DNA from: Apoderus coryli
Taxonomy: Eukaryota; Arthropoda; Insecta; Coleoptera; Attelabidae
Assembly: GCA_911728435.2 (NCBI GenBank)
Contig: OU452210.1
Location: 12,462,001-12,526,000, forward strand
Direction: 5' to 3'
DNA length: 64,000 bases
This document shows, piece after piece, positions 1 through 12,834 of this stretch. How positions within the stretch are numbered: position 1 is the first letter of the stretch; every line of letters starts with the position of its first letter. Position numbers and translations under genes: made by a program. Below the pieces are notes generated by a model that was not told the DNA's origin, searched no databases, and saw only the letters and a program-made list of their open reading frames with translations.

Positions 1-813
1 GTTGTTGTAACTATGATGTCACAGAGTTTTGGGTAATTCTATCTGCTTTCGAACTTGGGTGTTCTCATCAGTATGGCAAAGAAGCCATATAGCATGGTGT
101 TGAAATAGCTATACTTCACGCGAAAACAACCAATTCTAGGGAAAAGGTGCTTTGCCAGGGAAGTAGCTGAAACAAAGGTATACACGAAAACAAGCATTAG
201 TTCTTGCACATAAGTGCTAGCCTTGTTTAACGTTGATTCAGTAGAATTGTGAGATTGTACTCCGCCAAAGTGCCATACCAAACCCATTTTGGGACACCTC
301 CTGTATCTCAGCTATCTTTTAACGTATATGACAAAAATCCAGTTAAAATGAGGTAAAAAAATCTTCAATTGCAAGTAAGTCATCACTATTTTTTTGGTAG
401 TAATGAACTTTGGTATGCAAATTGCGTTATTAGGTACTAAAAACAATTGTTCTGATACAGAAAGAATTTCAACTTGATATGAATTTGAATTATTATCTAT
501 TATTGTACCTGTTTATCTGTAGTAAAAATGGCATAACATAACGCCGATAAAGAAAAACATTATATTTATAGTGCGAAATAAATTTTCAGTTAAATTATGC
601 TTATTGATATTTTCTACCAATCAATGGAATTTTGTCATAATATATAAGAATAAATCTTGTCGTATTTGCTATCACAAAATGATTCAGTAGTAATTATATA
701 ATGCGATAAAGGCTTGATTGGATACGTTTACTCAGTGGTGCCACACCATTTTCCTTTTAACTTCCGCACAGTTTATATCACAAATTCACCGTTGTAAAAT
801 TTTTGTTTCAATC
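1..813. other. Gene-free 5' stretch with a transposon-end-like motif
   Basis: I see no convincing gene. Positions 287-305 read, on the minus strand, TACAGGAGGTGTCCCAAAA, which resembles the ACAGGGTGTCCC ends of IS630/Tc1-mariner elements. An 82-codon minus-strand frame starts inside this motif (ATG at 285-287), resembles nothing I know, and is probably chance. The rest is AT-rich with no repeat I can name. Confidence 0.4.
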
Positions 814-1227
814 ATGGCGGGTCACAGTAGTACATCAAGTGTTTCAATAAGTTCAGATGATGAATATCTTTTATTCAAATCCGAAAATGAGCTTCGCGAT
901 CCACTCTTCTACCTTGAAGACGATGATATCAGCACAGATGAAAACGAAAGTGATTTTAGTAAAGACCGTAGTTTGAAGAACGTACATTTCAACAACAAGA
1001 ATATCGATAAGTTATCAGTGCAGTCAGCTCCTGCAGTAATAATGACGGTCTATGATGGTAAGCATGACAAAACAAGTTCAAATGGTGTTTTATCGCGAAT
1101 ATCCTCGAAGATTAAACGTAGCCGCAAAGTCCAATTCGTTACAATTGTCCTGGCTTTGGGAAGTTCCTTGGCAGTTATCGCATTTGGATTAGTAATTATT
1201 GTGAATTATATTAAGAAACACTTTTAG
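814..1227 (+). CDS. Small single-pass membrane protein, unknown function, C-terminal KKHF
   Basis: An uninterrupted 137-aa reading frame from ATG at 814. The frame is open upstream to 718 without another ATG, and the context aatcATGgcg is good, so 814 is the likely start. Residues 1-60 are Ser- and acid-rich (SSVSISSDDEY, YLEDDDISTDENESDF). A basic stretch (SKIKRSRK) then precedes one strong hydrophobic helix of about 25 residues (roughly 106-130), followed by only a few residues ending in KKHF. This layout suggests a tail-anchored protein with a cytosolic N-terminus. The last four residues fit the KKXX ER-retrieval pattern, but that motif works only if the tail is cytosolic, which the positive-inside rule argues against. 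There is no intron and no hallmark domain. AATAAA at 1335-1340 would serve as polyadenylation signal. I do not recognise the family; it could be an intronless gene, a retrocopy, or a terminal exon. Confidence 0.6.
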   Translation: MAGHSSTSSVSISSDDEYLLFKSENELRDPLFYLEDDDISTDENESDFSKDRSLKNVHFNNKNIDKLSVQSAPAVIMTVYDGKHDKTSSNGVLSRISSKIKRSRKVQFVTIVLALGSSLAVIAFGLVIIVNYIKKHF

Positions 1228-1340
1228 ATATTATTAGTAATACACAATAGCTTGGCATTATCAATGGAACATACAATTATATTAATGACGTTACTGAGGA
1301 ACTACGTATTTATTAAGCAAAACCAAGCAATCCTAATAAA

Positions 1341-2526
1341 ACTTGAAAATATGTGTGGTTGACAAATAAATCCTTAAAGTTGTTTCTATAACGGCAATAT
1401 TAACAGTTTTACGGCCTGTAACTCTCCGCCGTAGGTCCGTTATGCAGTGGATGGGGTGCACCGCGAACGATTCCTGAAAACAATGCATCGGATTAGTGGT
1501 ACTGGTCCTTGGCGCAATATAGCGATTTATATATATTTTGTAGCTGCACAGAGAGCAGCGCAAAGACACACAGTTATTATTTATTAGGTAATTCGCGGTC
1601 TTAGCATACGTTATTCTTGTATTTGGCAAGAAATCGGTGCTCGACGGACACCACAAATAAATATTGAAATTAGTGGTTCACGTAGAAATAAGACGCTCAG
1701 TTTAATGATAGATTTCAAAGTGGTTGTGCAGATGTGACACAAAACACGTGCTTTATTGTTTCCCGTGTATTTTGATGGGGGATGACAAATTGTGGACAGT
1801 TACTGGTTTAAGAGACTTGAGATATTTAAGCTAAAGTATTATACGACATGAAGGAACAGAAAAGCATACTTCACTTAAGGTGTAAAACGGCACAAGGATC
1901 AGGTTCTTTTGTGCATTATCAACTGTTTAAATTTAAATTTGCTCTCCGTGGCTATGATGGAAAAAAAATGAATCAGATAATCAAGGTATCTTTCGTGGAT
2001 CGGTAAATTTTTGTGCAGATACATCAAAGAACAAACAGAATGAGCTTTTCCGATGCATGCTCAAGGTATGTAGAGAAACAAATCAAGGAAATGATTTAGG
2101 AGTTATTGCAGATACAACTAGTTATGTTGCTTTATAATTTCAAATGATGGTCGTTTTACGATAATCAGTAATAGATCCACTCTTAACAAAGCTGGAATAC
2201 TTTGTGCTGATTACACAAACCTACGGCACTGCTGGTATGACTAGCAGCTATATAGAGGAGCGCATGTCATAATCAGTTCAATTTAGTAGTGACCCAAACA
2301 ATGTCACAAGATGTAAAAGTTGGAGTGTTCTTTTCAAATGCAAAGAGATTTTTGGGAATCGCCCACACGTACGTTACGCTTACTAAATGATTCTTCCTCG
2401 TAAACGAGTGACAAAAATCAATGGTTAAAGAACAAATACAAAAAATATATTAAACAATAATGAAAAAGAACGAAAATACATGAATGGACCTGATTAGAAT
2501 AAATTGAATAAAAGAAATACTTACGA
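1341..2526. other. Gene-free stretch
   Basis: No supported gene. A GC-richer patch at about 1410-1660 is open on the minus strand for 107 codons but has no recognisable motif or codon pattern. The segment 1860-2330 looks like decayed repeat. Nothing else is evident. Confidence 0.35.
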
Positions 2527-2555
2527 CAAAGATTAATCTACACAATTAATCTTTG
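2527..2555. repeat. Perfect 11-bp inverted repeat next to a mariner remnant
   Basis: CAAAGATTAAT (2527-2537) and ATTAATCTTTG (2545-2555) are perfect reverse complements with a 7-base loop. They sit immediately before the mariner-like remnant that begins near 2561, so this may be a hairpin in the flank or a footprint of insertion. Confidence 0.6.
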
Positions 2556-2560
2556 CTTAC

Positions 2561-3600
2561 GAGGTCTGGCTATTAAATAACGAGACTGCGCGCGCAGATG
2601 GCGTCCTAGAGGGATAGGGAGGGAAACGAATGGAGCGTTGGTTAGCGTGTAGTGTCTGCTACGCCACTACGACAACACGATCTTGTCGCTGTAGTAGTTT
2701 TTTTTCTATATAAGTTAAAAATGAACGCGGTTTTTCCTCGCACCGTGTGACGAAAAACATGAGCAACGAATCATTGTGAAATTTCTCGTTAAATAAAAAA
2801 AAACTCTGACGAAGTGCTATAAATTGTTGAAAGGGGTCTACGGTGAGAATTCTCTATCTCGTGCACGTGTTTTTGAATGGCATAAAAGGTTTTCTGAAGG
2901 CCGAGAGAACATCGAAGATGACCAACTTCCAGGTCGACCTGTGTCTGTTTCAACTCTGCAAACAGTGACCAGAATCAATGAAATTGTACTCGGAGATCGT
3001 CGTATAAGCATTCGGATAATTGCTGAGACCGTAAAAGCCGATAAAGAAACGGTCAGAAAAATGTTACATGACGAATTGAACATTCAGAAAGTCTGTTCGA
3101 AGACGGTCCCAAAAAATTTGACGCCCGAACAAAAGCTCTTCTATCAACAGATCTGCTCAGATTTTCTTGAAACCTGGATATTCCAATACGATGTTGAAAC
3201 TAAGCGGCAAAAACAAGTCGTGAATCTTGCACCAAGACAACGCAGCTGCCTATAACGCACTGTCTGTGAAGCGTTATTTAGCCGTGCTCAAACACAAGCC
3301 GTACTTGCCTGATTTAGCACTTTGTGATTTATCTTGTTTCCGAAGATCAAGTCTGTCTTAAAAGGAACCCGGTTCGAGTCGATGGAAGAACACTTCCAGC
3401 ATTGCTTTGACCAATGGAAAAAACCAATGGAGCGGCGTGTGGCGAGGGGAGGAGAGTACATTGAAGGGGAGGATTCGATTGTAGAATAATTTTTACAATA
3501 AGACTCTTTTTCATAAGCAGTCTCAACAACATTATTGAAACACAACACAACAATTTACAAAAAACACTCCAGTTAAAGGAGATTTGTGCTTAAATTTAAT
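2561..3600 (+). pseudogene. Degenerate mariner transposase and element remnant
   Basis: A decayed mariner-type DNA transposon. The frame 2824-3255 encodes an N-terminal mariner helix-turn-helix (KLLKGVYGENSLSRARVFEW, then GRPVS at about residue 37 and a second HTH) and runs to LETWIFQYDVETKRQ. There the segment carrying the first catalytic Asp (normally in a TGDETWIF-like context) is lost by an internal deletion. In another frame at 3214-3340 the text LHQDNAAAYNALSVKRYLA and PDLALCDL matches the second and third Asp regions, and PKIKS...GTRFESMEEH plus RGGEYIEG near 3340-3475 matches the usual C-terminus. At least two frameshifts and one deletion make it inactive. A TIR-like start (GAGGTCTGGCTATTAAATAA) is at 2561; the other end is too worn to place exactly. 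Confidence 0.8.
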
Positions 3601-5726
3601 AAATGTCAATCGTCCCCACGTTAATACCCCAGAGGACCCCAAAGGTCCGATTAAAAGAATCTACTAAAAAAGAGGACATCGATTTGCTTTAAAAACCTTT
3701 ATAAGTTCTGCATTTCCATTATGCAAAACTAGGCACAATTCCAAATCCAACCAATGTTGGAAACATCGTCGTAAAAATGAAATAAAATTTGCAACTTTGC
3801 AAAACCGTGTAGATAGTTAATAAATATAATAATTTAATAACCTAATATCACCAAAAGTATTTCAATAACTTAAATGAAATTTTTTATTAAAATATACAGG
3901 GTGGGGCAATACAAGTTATCAACAACTAACAAAAATAAAACTAGACATTATTCTTATTTTTATTACCCTAATAACGGTATAATGATATTTAGAAAAAGTG
4001 AAGTGGGGAACTATATATGTTCATTATTGCTACTTGTTCCCGATTCTTTAATTCCCCTCTTTCCTCTCCAATTTTACTCTATAGTAGATGAAAATTACAA
4101 CTTTGTTTTAAAATTAATAACAGGATTAGGTGATACACAGTATCTATGCAATTTGAGATTCAATTAGATTATATCACAAATGGACTTAATGAGCAACATA
4201 ATTTTCAAATAATTCTAATGAAGACCCAGCATTGAAGTTAGGTGCCATAGAGTCGAGACGGTAATAAAACAACATTTTAGAAAATTATGAAAACAAATAC
4301 AAAAATAATTAATACACAGGGTTTTCGCTAGAATGTGGAATATTTGAAAAATCATATGGGGTGTCCCAAATATACCTACGAAACTCATTTACTTCAGATA
4401 TGTCAAACAGATCCGGACATATCCGCCACCACCATTTTTTACCCCATCAGCTTTCTATTAATATCGAATTTTTTGATAATGCTGTTTTTGGCGAAAAAAC
4501 GACTGAAAGTTACAGAAATATATTTTTTTCCGTCACTAGAAACTCCTAATAGCCTACCGCCTTTGACGTACTCTGTATACTCTTAATCTAATTGATACTA
4601 TTTTAGGCTGCGATATCGATAGATTTTCTTTGTCTACGCAGTAACGCGTGGTGTTATTAGTTTCTCAGATGACGATATTGTTGTCGTTTCACCACTGGAG
4701 GGTGAATGTCCACCTCGTTTTGAGTTTGCCAAAGTTTTTTTATTGCTTCCGTAGAACACAACCTTCTAATCTAGTATCTCTGACAGTATCATGTCGTTAA
4801 AAACTTTGATAGTAGTTAAGAAATGTTAATTAAAAATTTTGGGAACAGCATTTTTGTTTGCCATAAGCTGACAGCAAGAGGCTCCAAATACAGTTCCAGT
4901 TGTGTCTTTTTGTATCACAAAATAGACACTTACGCTCTTACGAGAGCCACTGTTTATATTTTATGCCAAATAATCAAAACATTCATTCATTGAGAATTGC
5001 TTTTATTGTTTTTCATTGTATTTTCAATTTAAATTATTTGCGCCAGTATTTAAATTTAAAAGATTAGGTTCATTGTATGTTATTGTAAACTTCTTATTCT
5101 TACCGAGACTTGCAACTAACTTACTATAAGGATTTCCGTCTCAACTACCTACTGAAAACACTTAGGTATACTCATATGGGTGATTCTCATGTTAAATGAA
5201 TTCCAACGTCAGTGTACGAAAGGTCGACCATTATTATTTCTTTTTTGTTATATTCAAAATGAATGCGTTATCAGACATATCAGGTTCATTGTTATTTTAA
5301 AAGCCCGTAAGTGTTGTTTTGCATCATCCCTCTGGAGGCATATCTATTAGAAGGGTATAAGGTTTCCTCTTGTATATGGATATAAGAAAAACCACAAGTG
5401 TAATACCAACCATATCGAAATTGAGATAGAGAAACGATGTACATTCCGTAGTTTGCACAAGCACACTAGGAGCAGTGGTTAGGAAGTCCATTAAGTAAAG
5501 TGATGACTGATGCTTCCATACATCAGAATCGAATGTCTAGAATTTTAATGTTTTCTGAGAGGGGTACATTTTTCCTATTCATAAAAAATATGTATGTCGT
5601 CAAGCATTACGCTGTTGGTCCTGCAATCCTTCTTTTAATTTTTTACGTGCCAAAAATAAAAATTGCTGCTGCTGGGGTTGCATATAGCATATAACTATTT
5701 AAGACACAGAGGTGTAGACCACCGAG
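3601..5726. other. Gene-free stretch with isolated transposon ends
   Basis: No gene supported. Position 3895 onward reads TATACAGGGTGGGGCAATAC and 4356 onward reads TGGGGTGTCCCAAATATACC; both look like solitary ends of IS630/Tc1-mariner elements. At 4649-4747 a short frame (SDDDIVVVSPLEGECPP and following) looks coding-like but matches nothing I recognise and hits a stop at once. Confidence 0.4.
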
Positions 5727-6242
5727 ATAAAGGGTGTTTTTTAGAGAGGTGAAATGGAATAAAACAAAGATGATTTTTTTTAAATTGACATGAAATTTAC
5801 TTTATTGGAAAGATAATCTTTTGGCTTTATAGTTTAAATATGACTTCTGGCATATGACCACCACGGCTGGTTGAAGATCACGTTTTATTATTCACATTCC
5901 AGAAAATAAGTCGGGTTGTATGTTTGCCATTGGCATAACAAACTGCACTGGTCAAATGTAAAAACAACATTGAGGCAGTAAGGAATTATTGTTCCACCTC
6001 CACAACGTTTGGCCCGTCCTTTCTTGAAGCCATTTTTTTGAAATAGTTTATAGCAATATGTGTCTACAAATATCGCGAGTTCCGAAGGAAATTATGCGGG
6101 AAAACTTTTTCCGGCGCCTAATCTTCTTGAAAAACGAAGCTGCTTAAAGGAGAATATTCGTCCATCAATATCCGCTGCTATAGCCGACAGAGTCAATCAG
6201 GGGCGTCACTTACGGAATATAATTAAAACGATGTCATGTTAA
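5727..6242. mobile_element. Remnants of IS630/Tc1-mariner transposases in opposite orientation
   Basis: The element edge is near 5727 (AAAGGGTGTTTTTTAGAG). On the minus strand, complement 5827-5880 encodes SRGGHMPEVIFKL-stop, the C-terminal signature of a common insect IS630-type (DDE_3) transposase. On the plus strand, 6060-6242 encodes a tail with LKENIRPSISAAIADRVNQG and GRHLRNIIKTM, a second Tc1-type C-terminus (ENIR...GRHL..II.KT). No catalytic domain survives in either. These are two nested or head-to-head relics, not a functional gene. Confidence 0.55.
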
Positions 6243-8689
6243 ATTCCAAATAACCGATACTTAGTAATGTAAGTAATCTCAATATAATCCACTAGCATAT
6301 ATCTATTTCCATATCGGTGATGGTACGATAAGAGTGGAAGGAAGGCATGTGTAAAGCTCGCCACTATTTGAACATGATGGAGCGAAATAATTTTTATCGA
6401 TATCAGTTTGAAAGTAGTAAAAATATCTATTCATTGGAAACGTACGCTAGAACCATTTCTTACCCAACAAACTTAGGTTAGGTCAAAATAAATTCTCATG
6501 TATTGGAAAGTAGAACCTTTACCAGTGCCTTGATATCTTCTTAAACCCTGGAGTGAAAATGAATTGAATTCTATAGTCAGTCTGCTATCCTGATTCGAGA
6601 GATTACCATGACAGTATAGACCCGGTCACATCGCAATAATTGATTTGGTTCAAATGGATTCTGACATAATAGTACTACATATTAAACATAGTTAGTAGGT
6701 TTTCTGATAAATTTATTCCCACCAGCCCATCGATCGATAAAGTCTTAATATCTACTCGTTTGTCAAAACTGGTGCTCTATTTATTGTTACAACAAAATTC
6801 CTAAGCGTGAATATGCTCCATTCTTTTTCATAATATAAAATCGTCTATTTTTTTAATGTAAACATTACTCATTCCAAACATAAACTAAATGATTTATATA
6901 CGGTGGTGAGAAATGTATTATTCTTAGACACGTTAAACAGTCATTGCGTGAAAATAAATATTTTATTATACTATTTTTTTCACCACGTATTATAACACGT
7001 AAATTATATATATTTTTAAATAGTTGTATAACGCAATAAAAGGAATATTGCGTCGGCAAACCCTCATGGAACTAAATTATTAAGTTGCTAAATTTTGTTT
7101 GTTAGATGATCCCGAGATATGCTTTTATTAATTGTAATAAAGCTGCCACACACCACAATGTTTCACTATAAAATATGAAAGTTACGTGTTAAGAAAGAAT
7201 ATAAAATATAACTTGAAATAATATTGTGGCATTTCTTTTATAAAATATAACTTCTGCTCTTCGGAATATATTGTCTTTCAAAAGGAGAACCAACACAACT
7301 CTTAAATAATGTTTCATCATCAGTTTCATGGTATATTAAAAATCACGACGTTCCTGAAACTTCAATCTACAACTTCAGTCTATATGGACATGATAAATGA
7401 TAGACAATCTTATAAAATGCTGTGATGAGTATTCAGCCCTTATGGTGTGACATTACATTGCAATCAAATTTCCGGACTGGATAAAAACGACACTGGGAAA
7501 CAAACGTAACCAGGAATTCGTAACTCGAACATAATTGTACGAATTAGTAAATTCTACTGGGATAAACTCGAATTAAACATGTTTACTTACTATTGTTTTA
7601 GTTAAAGACACCACTCAAGCACTTAAAAACAGTTCCGAGTTAGTAAGAAAAAAACATAATTTTATTGGTAAACTCTGACACGCTTTTTGACAGTGGATAG
7701 ATAAGTACTTTAGCTTTAGCGTTTGAGAGTTTTGCAAAAGACAAAGAAGATATTTGCTTGGTCTTCAAAAAGTCCTAAATATTGGCTGCATTTACTTACT
7801 ATATAAGTATTATCGTATATATATATAATAATAATAATAATAATAAATACTTACTAATACTAGTAGCATCATCACTATATTGCCTTTTTTTTTTTCAATT
7901 TGTTGGCGGCATCTCTCTGGATCAGGCCAGAAAATTCTGACGCCATCTTGGTATATTTATTAAAAGAACAGTATTAACTTTAAAGTGTTAGTAATTTTAT
8001 TTAATTAAAGGTGCATCCATGCCAATTTTACTCTTCAAAAAAAAAAATACTGTAACCGTTGCATAAGCAGCCAAGTGTCAATATTGTTAAACGAAGTGTG
8101 TGTTTACACTTGGTAAAAGCTTCAACACATATTGTCAAAGTTGTCTATTATGCATCACTGAGACTGAATACCTATATAGATTTATAGATATTGATTGATT
8201 AGTGTGTTAGCCATTAAATTCAGTTCGGTGTTCCATAATTATAAATAATGAGAACCAATCATTTTGATTAACAACAAAACAAAACTTACTACCTGCATCT
8301 TGGTTATCCCTGGATAACTTTAATAAATGCTGAAAAAACACACTCAGAATTCTATAAAATGTACAGGGTCTCCTTTAAGCAAAACATTAATTTCAAAAAT
8401 TTCGTATCCCATCGAAAGTGTAGATACGACACTGCATTTTAAAATACTATAAAGCTGCTCAACTGTAATTCGTTTTGTTAGACCATTTCGATGGCAGAAA
8501 TATAATTTTAGGTAATTATTCTAACAAGATGTCACGGACATATAAACGTCATAAATATTAAAACGGACAGTTGTTTTAAATTATAATCAGTGCTTTTTGA
8601 TGCCTAAGTACAACCCTTTCATTTTCCACTTTGATATCATAATTAGATTTTGTAATCTACCTTTCAATATGGTACTCAGATACTAACGG
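6243..8689. other. Gene-free stretch with a microsatellite
   Basis: No gene is supported. It is AT-rich. An (AT)n/(ATA)n microsatellite is at 7816-7846. Position 8363 (TACAGGGTCTCC) is another possible transposon end. Confidence 0.4.
7816..7846. repeat. (AT)n-(ATA)n microsatellite
   Basis: A TATATATATATA run passes directly into about six ATA units. It is a simple sequence, probably variable in length. Confidence 0.9.
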
Positions 8690-9010
8690 AAGATTGAGGG
8701 TAAATTGAGGATGCCTGATGCAATGCGACCTAAAGATCTATTGTGCCACACTTGTTTCAAGTTACAGCTCCCCATATAGTTCCAGATCTTTGATGAACTC
8801 AACTAACTTGATTGGTTTCATACAATCTTAGCGTTGACTGCTGTTTGCGACCTATGTTCAGGAGTTTTGTCCTCGTCCCTGCGAAATCTGCTACTTGTTT
8901 CGTCAGGCAACAAGTTCCTCTAAGATACCCTGTAAAAATACCTAGCCTGCTCTTCATGGTTGAGGTTTCCAAAGAATATTTTGAGTGCCTCACGCCAGGA
9001 AGGTTGATTG
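8690..9010 (-). pseudogene. C-terminal fragment of a non-LTR retrotransposon ORF2
   Basis: The minus strand encodes LGIFTGYLRGTCCLTKQVAD and, one frame over, RRDEDKTPEH. In intact non-LTR ORF2 proteins the region after the RNase H domain reads like LG.LTGH..L..H followed by C.RC.DE.ETPEH with zinc-binding Cys/His residues. Here those residues are partly lost and a frameshift separates the two halves. It continues at lower coordinates with HNRSLGRIASGILNLPS, similar to the 3' ends of such elements. A decayed, 5'-truncated insertion. Confidence 0.5.
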
Positions 9011-9839
9011 CAGAGTGCCGGGGTATAGAAATCAGAAAAACGCTATTGTTCCTTTACATGCCATTTTTAAACTGATGATGTAGATATTTCTTTCCAGGTT
9101 AAATTGTAGGCGCAACATACATAACGCTGTAATTGTGAATAGTACAGCCTGTACAAAAATGTTTTTAAAACTAAACTCATTTCTATTTAGAACAAGACAA
9201 ACTTTTCGCCAGTAAGCGTCAACAATAAGTTATACATATATGGTAGTTTGAAACGAATGTACTTACTTGAACTTTAAAATAAAATATAAAAAAAATGTTA
9301 CAAATTTTTGAACAGACAAATTTTATTCAAACTTACCAGTGCATGCTGTTTTGCCTTTTTTAAATTTTGTTCCCCTTTTCAAGTAGAACAGCGGGAACAC
9401 TTTTGAGGGTTTCAAAAACCATGGACCTACCCCAGCGAATAAAGAATTTAAAACTTTTTTATGTAGCGGCGGGTATAAATTATCCCTTCAATACGGGACA
9501 ATCAGATTTTCAAGTTGCATCGTATCCTAATGGGGACGCTTTATGATTTTACTTTCACAACTTAATGCAATTTAGGATTTCTTTGTAACTATAATAAAGC
9601 CATCTTTTGATGTTTTTATTAAGTAACATCATTTTGCTATCACATTTTGGCAAAGCTTTTCATATTGTATGAGTTTTGAAATGATACTACTAAAATCTTG
9701 AAATAAAACAACTTAAAAGTTGCATGAGTTACGAGGTTTTTGCGAAGAACTAAACATATTCATTTATCTATATGGCTAATGGGATTCAGGTTAGACGTAG
9801 ATTTTTTCCTGATGACACAAAGCTTTTCTGTGATCCTTT

Positions 9840-10405
9840 GAACAACGGACGGTGGCTTGATTGCGAGTATGTAGAAAACTTACATAAAGCGTGTTCCGAG
9901 TTTGCACAGACAATATGGTGTCCATAATATTATGTCAAGGATAATGATTTACAAAATACTTTAGTGTCACTAGAAGGAGTATTGATCTGGGCTTATAAGA
10001 TCTAAGGTTTATCCTGTAGAAACTCTTATTTTATATGCGCAAACTGCATGCAACTGCTTTCATCATATTGTAGCTGAAATGAGGCAAAAAGTAAAATATA
10101 ATAAGAGTTATTCGAAGTGGTTTCGCCAGACAATAGGCGTCCCTCAGGGCTCCATCTTGGACTCTCTGTTATTTTCTATTTTCATTAATGACCTCAGTTA
10201 TTACATTCGAAGCTCTCAGTACTTGTTTTTCGCTGACGATCTCAAATTGTTTTCAGCTATTGCAAACCAAGACCATTGTATAAATCTCCAAGATGACCTT
10301 AACAATTTAACAAGGTTCTGTGTCAAGAACGATTTGACTCTAAGTGAAAGTAAATGTAAGTTTTATTTGCTCACGCTATGCCTCGGTCTGGTTCTACTGA
10401 ATTAG
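9840..10405 (+). pseudogene. Non-LTR retrotransposon reverse transcriptase fragment
   Basis: The frame 10079-10405 encodes the core of a jockey/R1-like reverse transcriptase. It has GVPQGSILDSLLFSIFINDL (RT motif B) followed by the catalytic FADDLKLF, then the thumb-side DLNNLTRFCVKNDLTLSESK. The fragment ends at a stop shortly after, and its 5' side (9780-10078) has several stops. The substitution of D for the usual G-P after motif B (ILDS versus LGPL) is a decay sign. It has no endonuclease or RNase H, so it is a dead fragment. Confidence 0.75.
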
Positions 10406-11500
10406 ACTGAGGCCCTGCTAAATTAAACAAAATCCCTTCTGTTGGTAACACCAGTAATTTTGTTCTGCTATGCCACGAAATTATTTTTCATTTTATTATA
10501 TTTACGGACACAAATTCATTGTATAGTTAGTTTTATCTTGCACAGTTGCTAAATTTCATCAATTCATAATATTATCTTAACTCCAAATACGGAAACCAAA
10601 GTGTTTTCATCGCTCTATTTGGTGCGAAATTTAACATTATTGTTAGACAAAACAGACTTTTAAAACTTCTATTCGCTAAAAGTTGAACTTCCATTTCCTA
10701 AGCGAGATTTTTTTAAATAAACGAGACAAACTTTAACAAAAAAATATATATCGATGAAAGGAAAATTCCGGTTTGGTGGCCATCAAACTAAATCGAACAT
10801 GGAGAAAAACCGTACCGAAGTTTCCGGTTTTCCTTTTCAACAAAATCGCACAATACCTTCAGCTGACAATGCATAAATTGTATAGCTACACTGTTTTTTT
10901 CAGCTTAACATTTGATTTTTAATATTATAACTGTTACGCAATTAATAAATTGAATTATAATAAATAATATAGTAAGTTAAAAATCAGTTTTTCGCTTTCT
11001 TTTTACTGGATGTATATTAATTATCATAACCATATTATTAGGTATTTTAATTAAAACTGATATTGGTTTTTATAATTATTAGCATATTGTATTTTTAAAT
11101 CCTCTAAACAGTTTAAATTAGCGCTATCTATAGATCGTCACAGTAAAATACACCCTAAACATTTACAGATTACGTTCTTTCTCGCATGAAATCGATGTCG
11201 GTTTAAATAAAGCCATCTGTGTATATCTAGCCCAACTAAACAGGGGAAGTGTACACAAAACAGTTCCCAGGAATATATAATATGGATTAATCCAAGAAAA
11301 CTTGTAACAATTAAAATATCCCTATAATCATCAATTTTTTCAGAGTATGAATGAAATTATACTACGAAAGTTATAAGTAACATATTCGTACCCCAGCCTC
11401 TGTTGCAGTCCAATATTTCGCCGATTTTTGGATATTATTTTCAAAACTCTCACATACATAGTAAAATGCGTTCGACAGGTTCTGGCAGAGACTGGAGTGG
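10406..11500. other. Gene-free AT-rich stretch
   Basis: No open frame of note and no repeat boundary that I can support. Very AT-rich around 10870-11110. Confidence 0.4.
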
Positions 11501-11559
11501 AGTTTCGATGTGGCTTTTCCGCTTAAGACTGTAATATTCCGCTTAAGACTGTAATATTT

Positions 11560-12665
11560 TTTTCCGACGAACTACACCGTGAGTACTTGGAGCTTCAAAA
11601 TATAAATTGGCTGAGACAACGGATTCCAGACGAAAACCTACAATATTTATACAAGCAGAACAAAAAAATTATCGCCAAGAAAATCTCAAATGAGAAGATT
11701 GAAATTTTTAATCGTCACTTGGCTGATTCTCATAACAAAACTATCTGGTCTATTTTTAAAGAGCACACGGGAGGGGCGAGGAGAACAGAAAACATAATAA
11801 ACATTAATCTTGACAACCGTATTATCACTAATTCCTCGGATCTTGCGTCTGCTTTTTGTGTATATTATTCTACCATAATTACCGATAAATTAGTCATTTT
11901 AATGGAAACTTGTCTGGGGCTTGTACAGTAGGTCCAGATAACTCTCAAAGCATGTTCTTTAGCCCGGTTTCACCGGATGAGGTTTGCAAAACAATTCAAA
12001 ATCTGCCACAAAAAAAGTCTACAGGTTTAGATTCCATACCAATTAAGATAATAAAGAGATCTGCTGAAACTTTAAGCCCATTAATAGCGGAATTGACAAA
12101 TATGTCGATGCAATGTGGCACTTTTCATGAACAACTAAAGACTGCACTCATTGTTCCTGTCTATAAAAAAGGCAGTCCCACGGCTATTGAAAATTACAGA
12201 CCTATAGCTTTGTTAAGTACGTTCTCGAAGATTATGGAAAAAATAGTGGCGGAGAGAATTTACGGATTTTTAAGTAAGTGTGGGGTCTTGAGTAACTGTC
12301 AACATGGGTTTAGACAGGGATTTTCTACCGAAACATGTACCCGAGAGTTTATTCAGCGTGTTTATGATCTGACCAATGATGGTTCGTACGCCGTCGCTAT
12401 CCTATTCGATCTCTCTTGTGCGTTTGACGTGGTGGATAGAGACTTCCTATGCGACAAATTACAAAATATTGGAATACGTGGCCCAGTTAACACATGGATA
12501 CGATCTTATTTATCTAATCGAAAGATAACTATCCAAATTAACTCTGTTTTATCAGATGTTAGAAATATTGATATAGGAACTCCTCAAGGCAGCATACTGG
12601 GTCCACTTCTTTTCCTGCTCTATGTGAATGATCTACCAGCAAATATCACGCATTCAATAGCACTG
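11560..12665 (+). pseudogene. Truncated non-LTR retrotransposon ORF2 (reverse transcriptase)
   Basis: Two overlapping frames form one broken ORF2. Frame 11587-11931 covers the linker before the RT domain (TIWSIFKEHTGGARR, then a helix). After a frameshift near 11905-11935, frame 11910-12722 carries RT motifs in order: KKSTGLDSIPIKIIKRS, LIVPVYKKGS, ENYRPIALLSTFSKIMEKIV, QHGFRQGFSTET, ILFDLSCAFDVVD (motif A), GTPQGSILGPLLFLLYVNDL (motif B). Homology stops at SIALLY, exactly where the YADD catalytic motif should follow, and unrelated sequence begins near 12665. It lacks endonuclease, catalytic YADD and RNase H. The family is jockey/CR1-like by motif wording; finer placement needs a tree. It ends about 170 bp from the 3' end of eEF1-delta, facing it. 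Confidence 0.85.
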
Positions 12666-12834
12666 CTCTATTGCTCAATGAATCAGTCCGCGTCATGGGT
12701 TCCATCCAACCTAGCAGAGTAATAAAGACAACTGAACCGTTTGTATTAGAAAATATATTTCAAAAGGTTTATGACAAAAATTTAATAATAAATTGATTTA
12801 CACCATAATGACATTTCATGTAATTACAATTTGA

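Noticed and set aside
39..287. 82-codon minus-strand frame
   Set aside because: Its ATG lies inside a transposon-end-like motif and no domain or splice context supports a gene.
718..813. 32-residue N-terminal extension of the small membrane protein
   Set aside because: It begins with TTG, lacks an ATG, and the first good start context is at 814.
4649..4747. Coding-like segment SDDDIVVVSPLEGECPP
   Set aside because: Open for only about 33 codons, without start, splice sites or recognised family.
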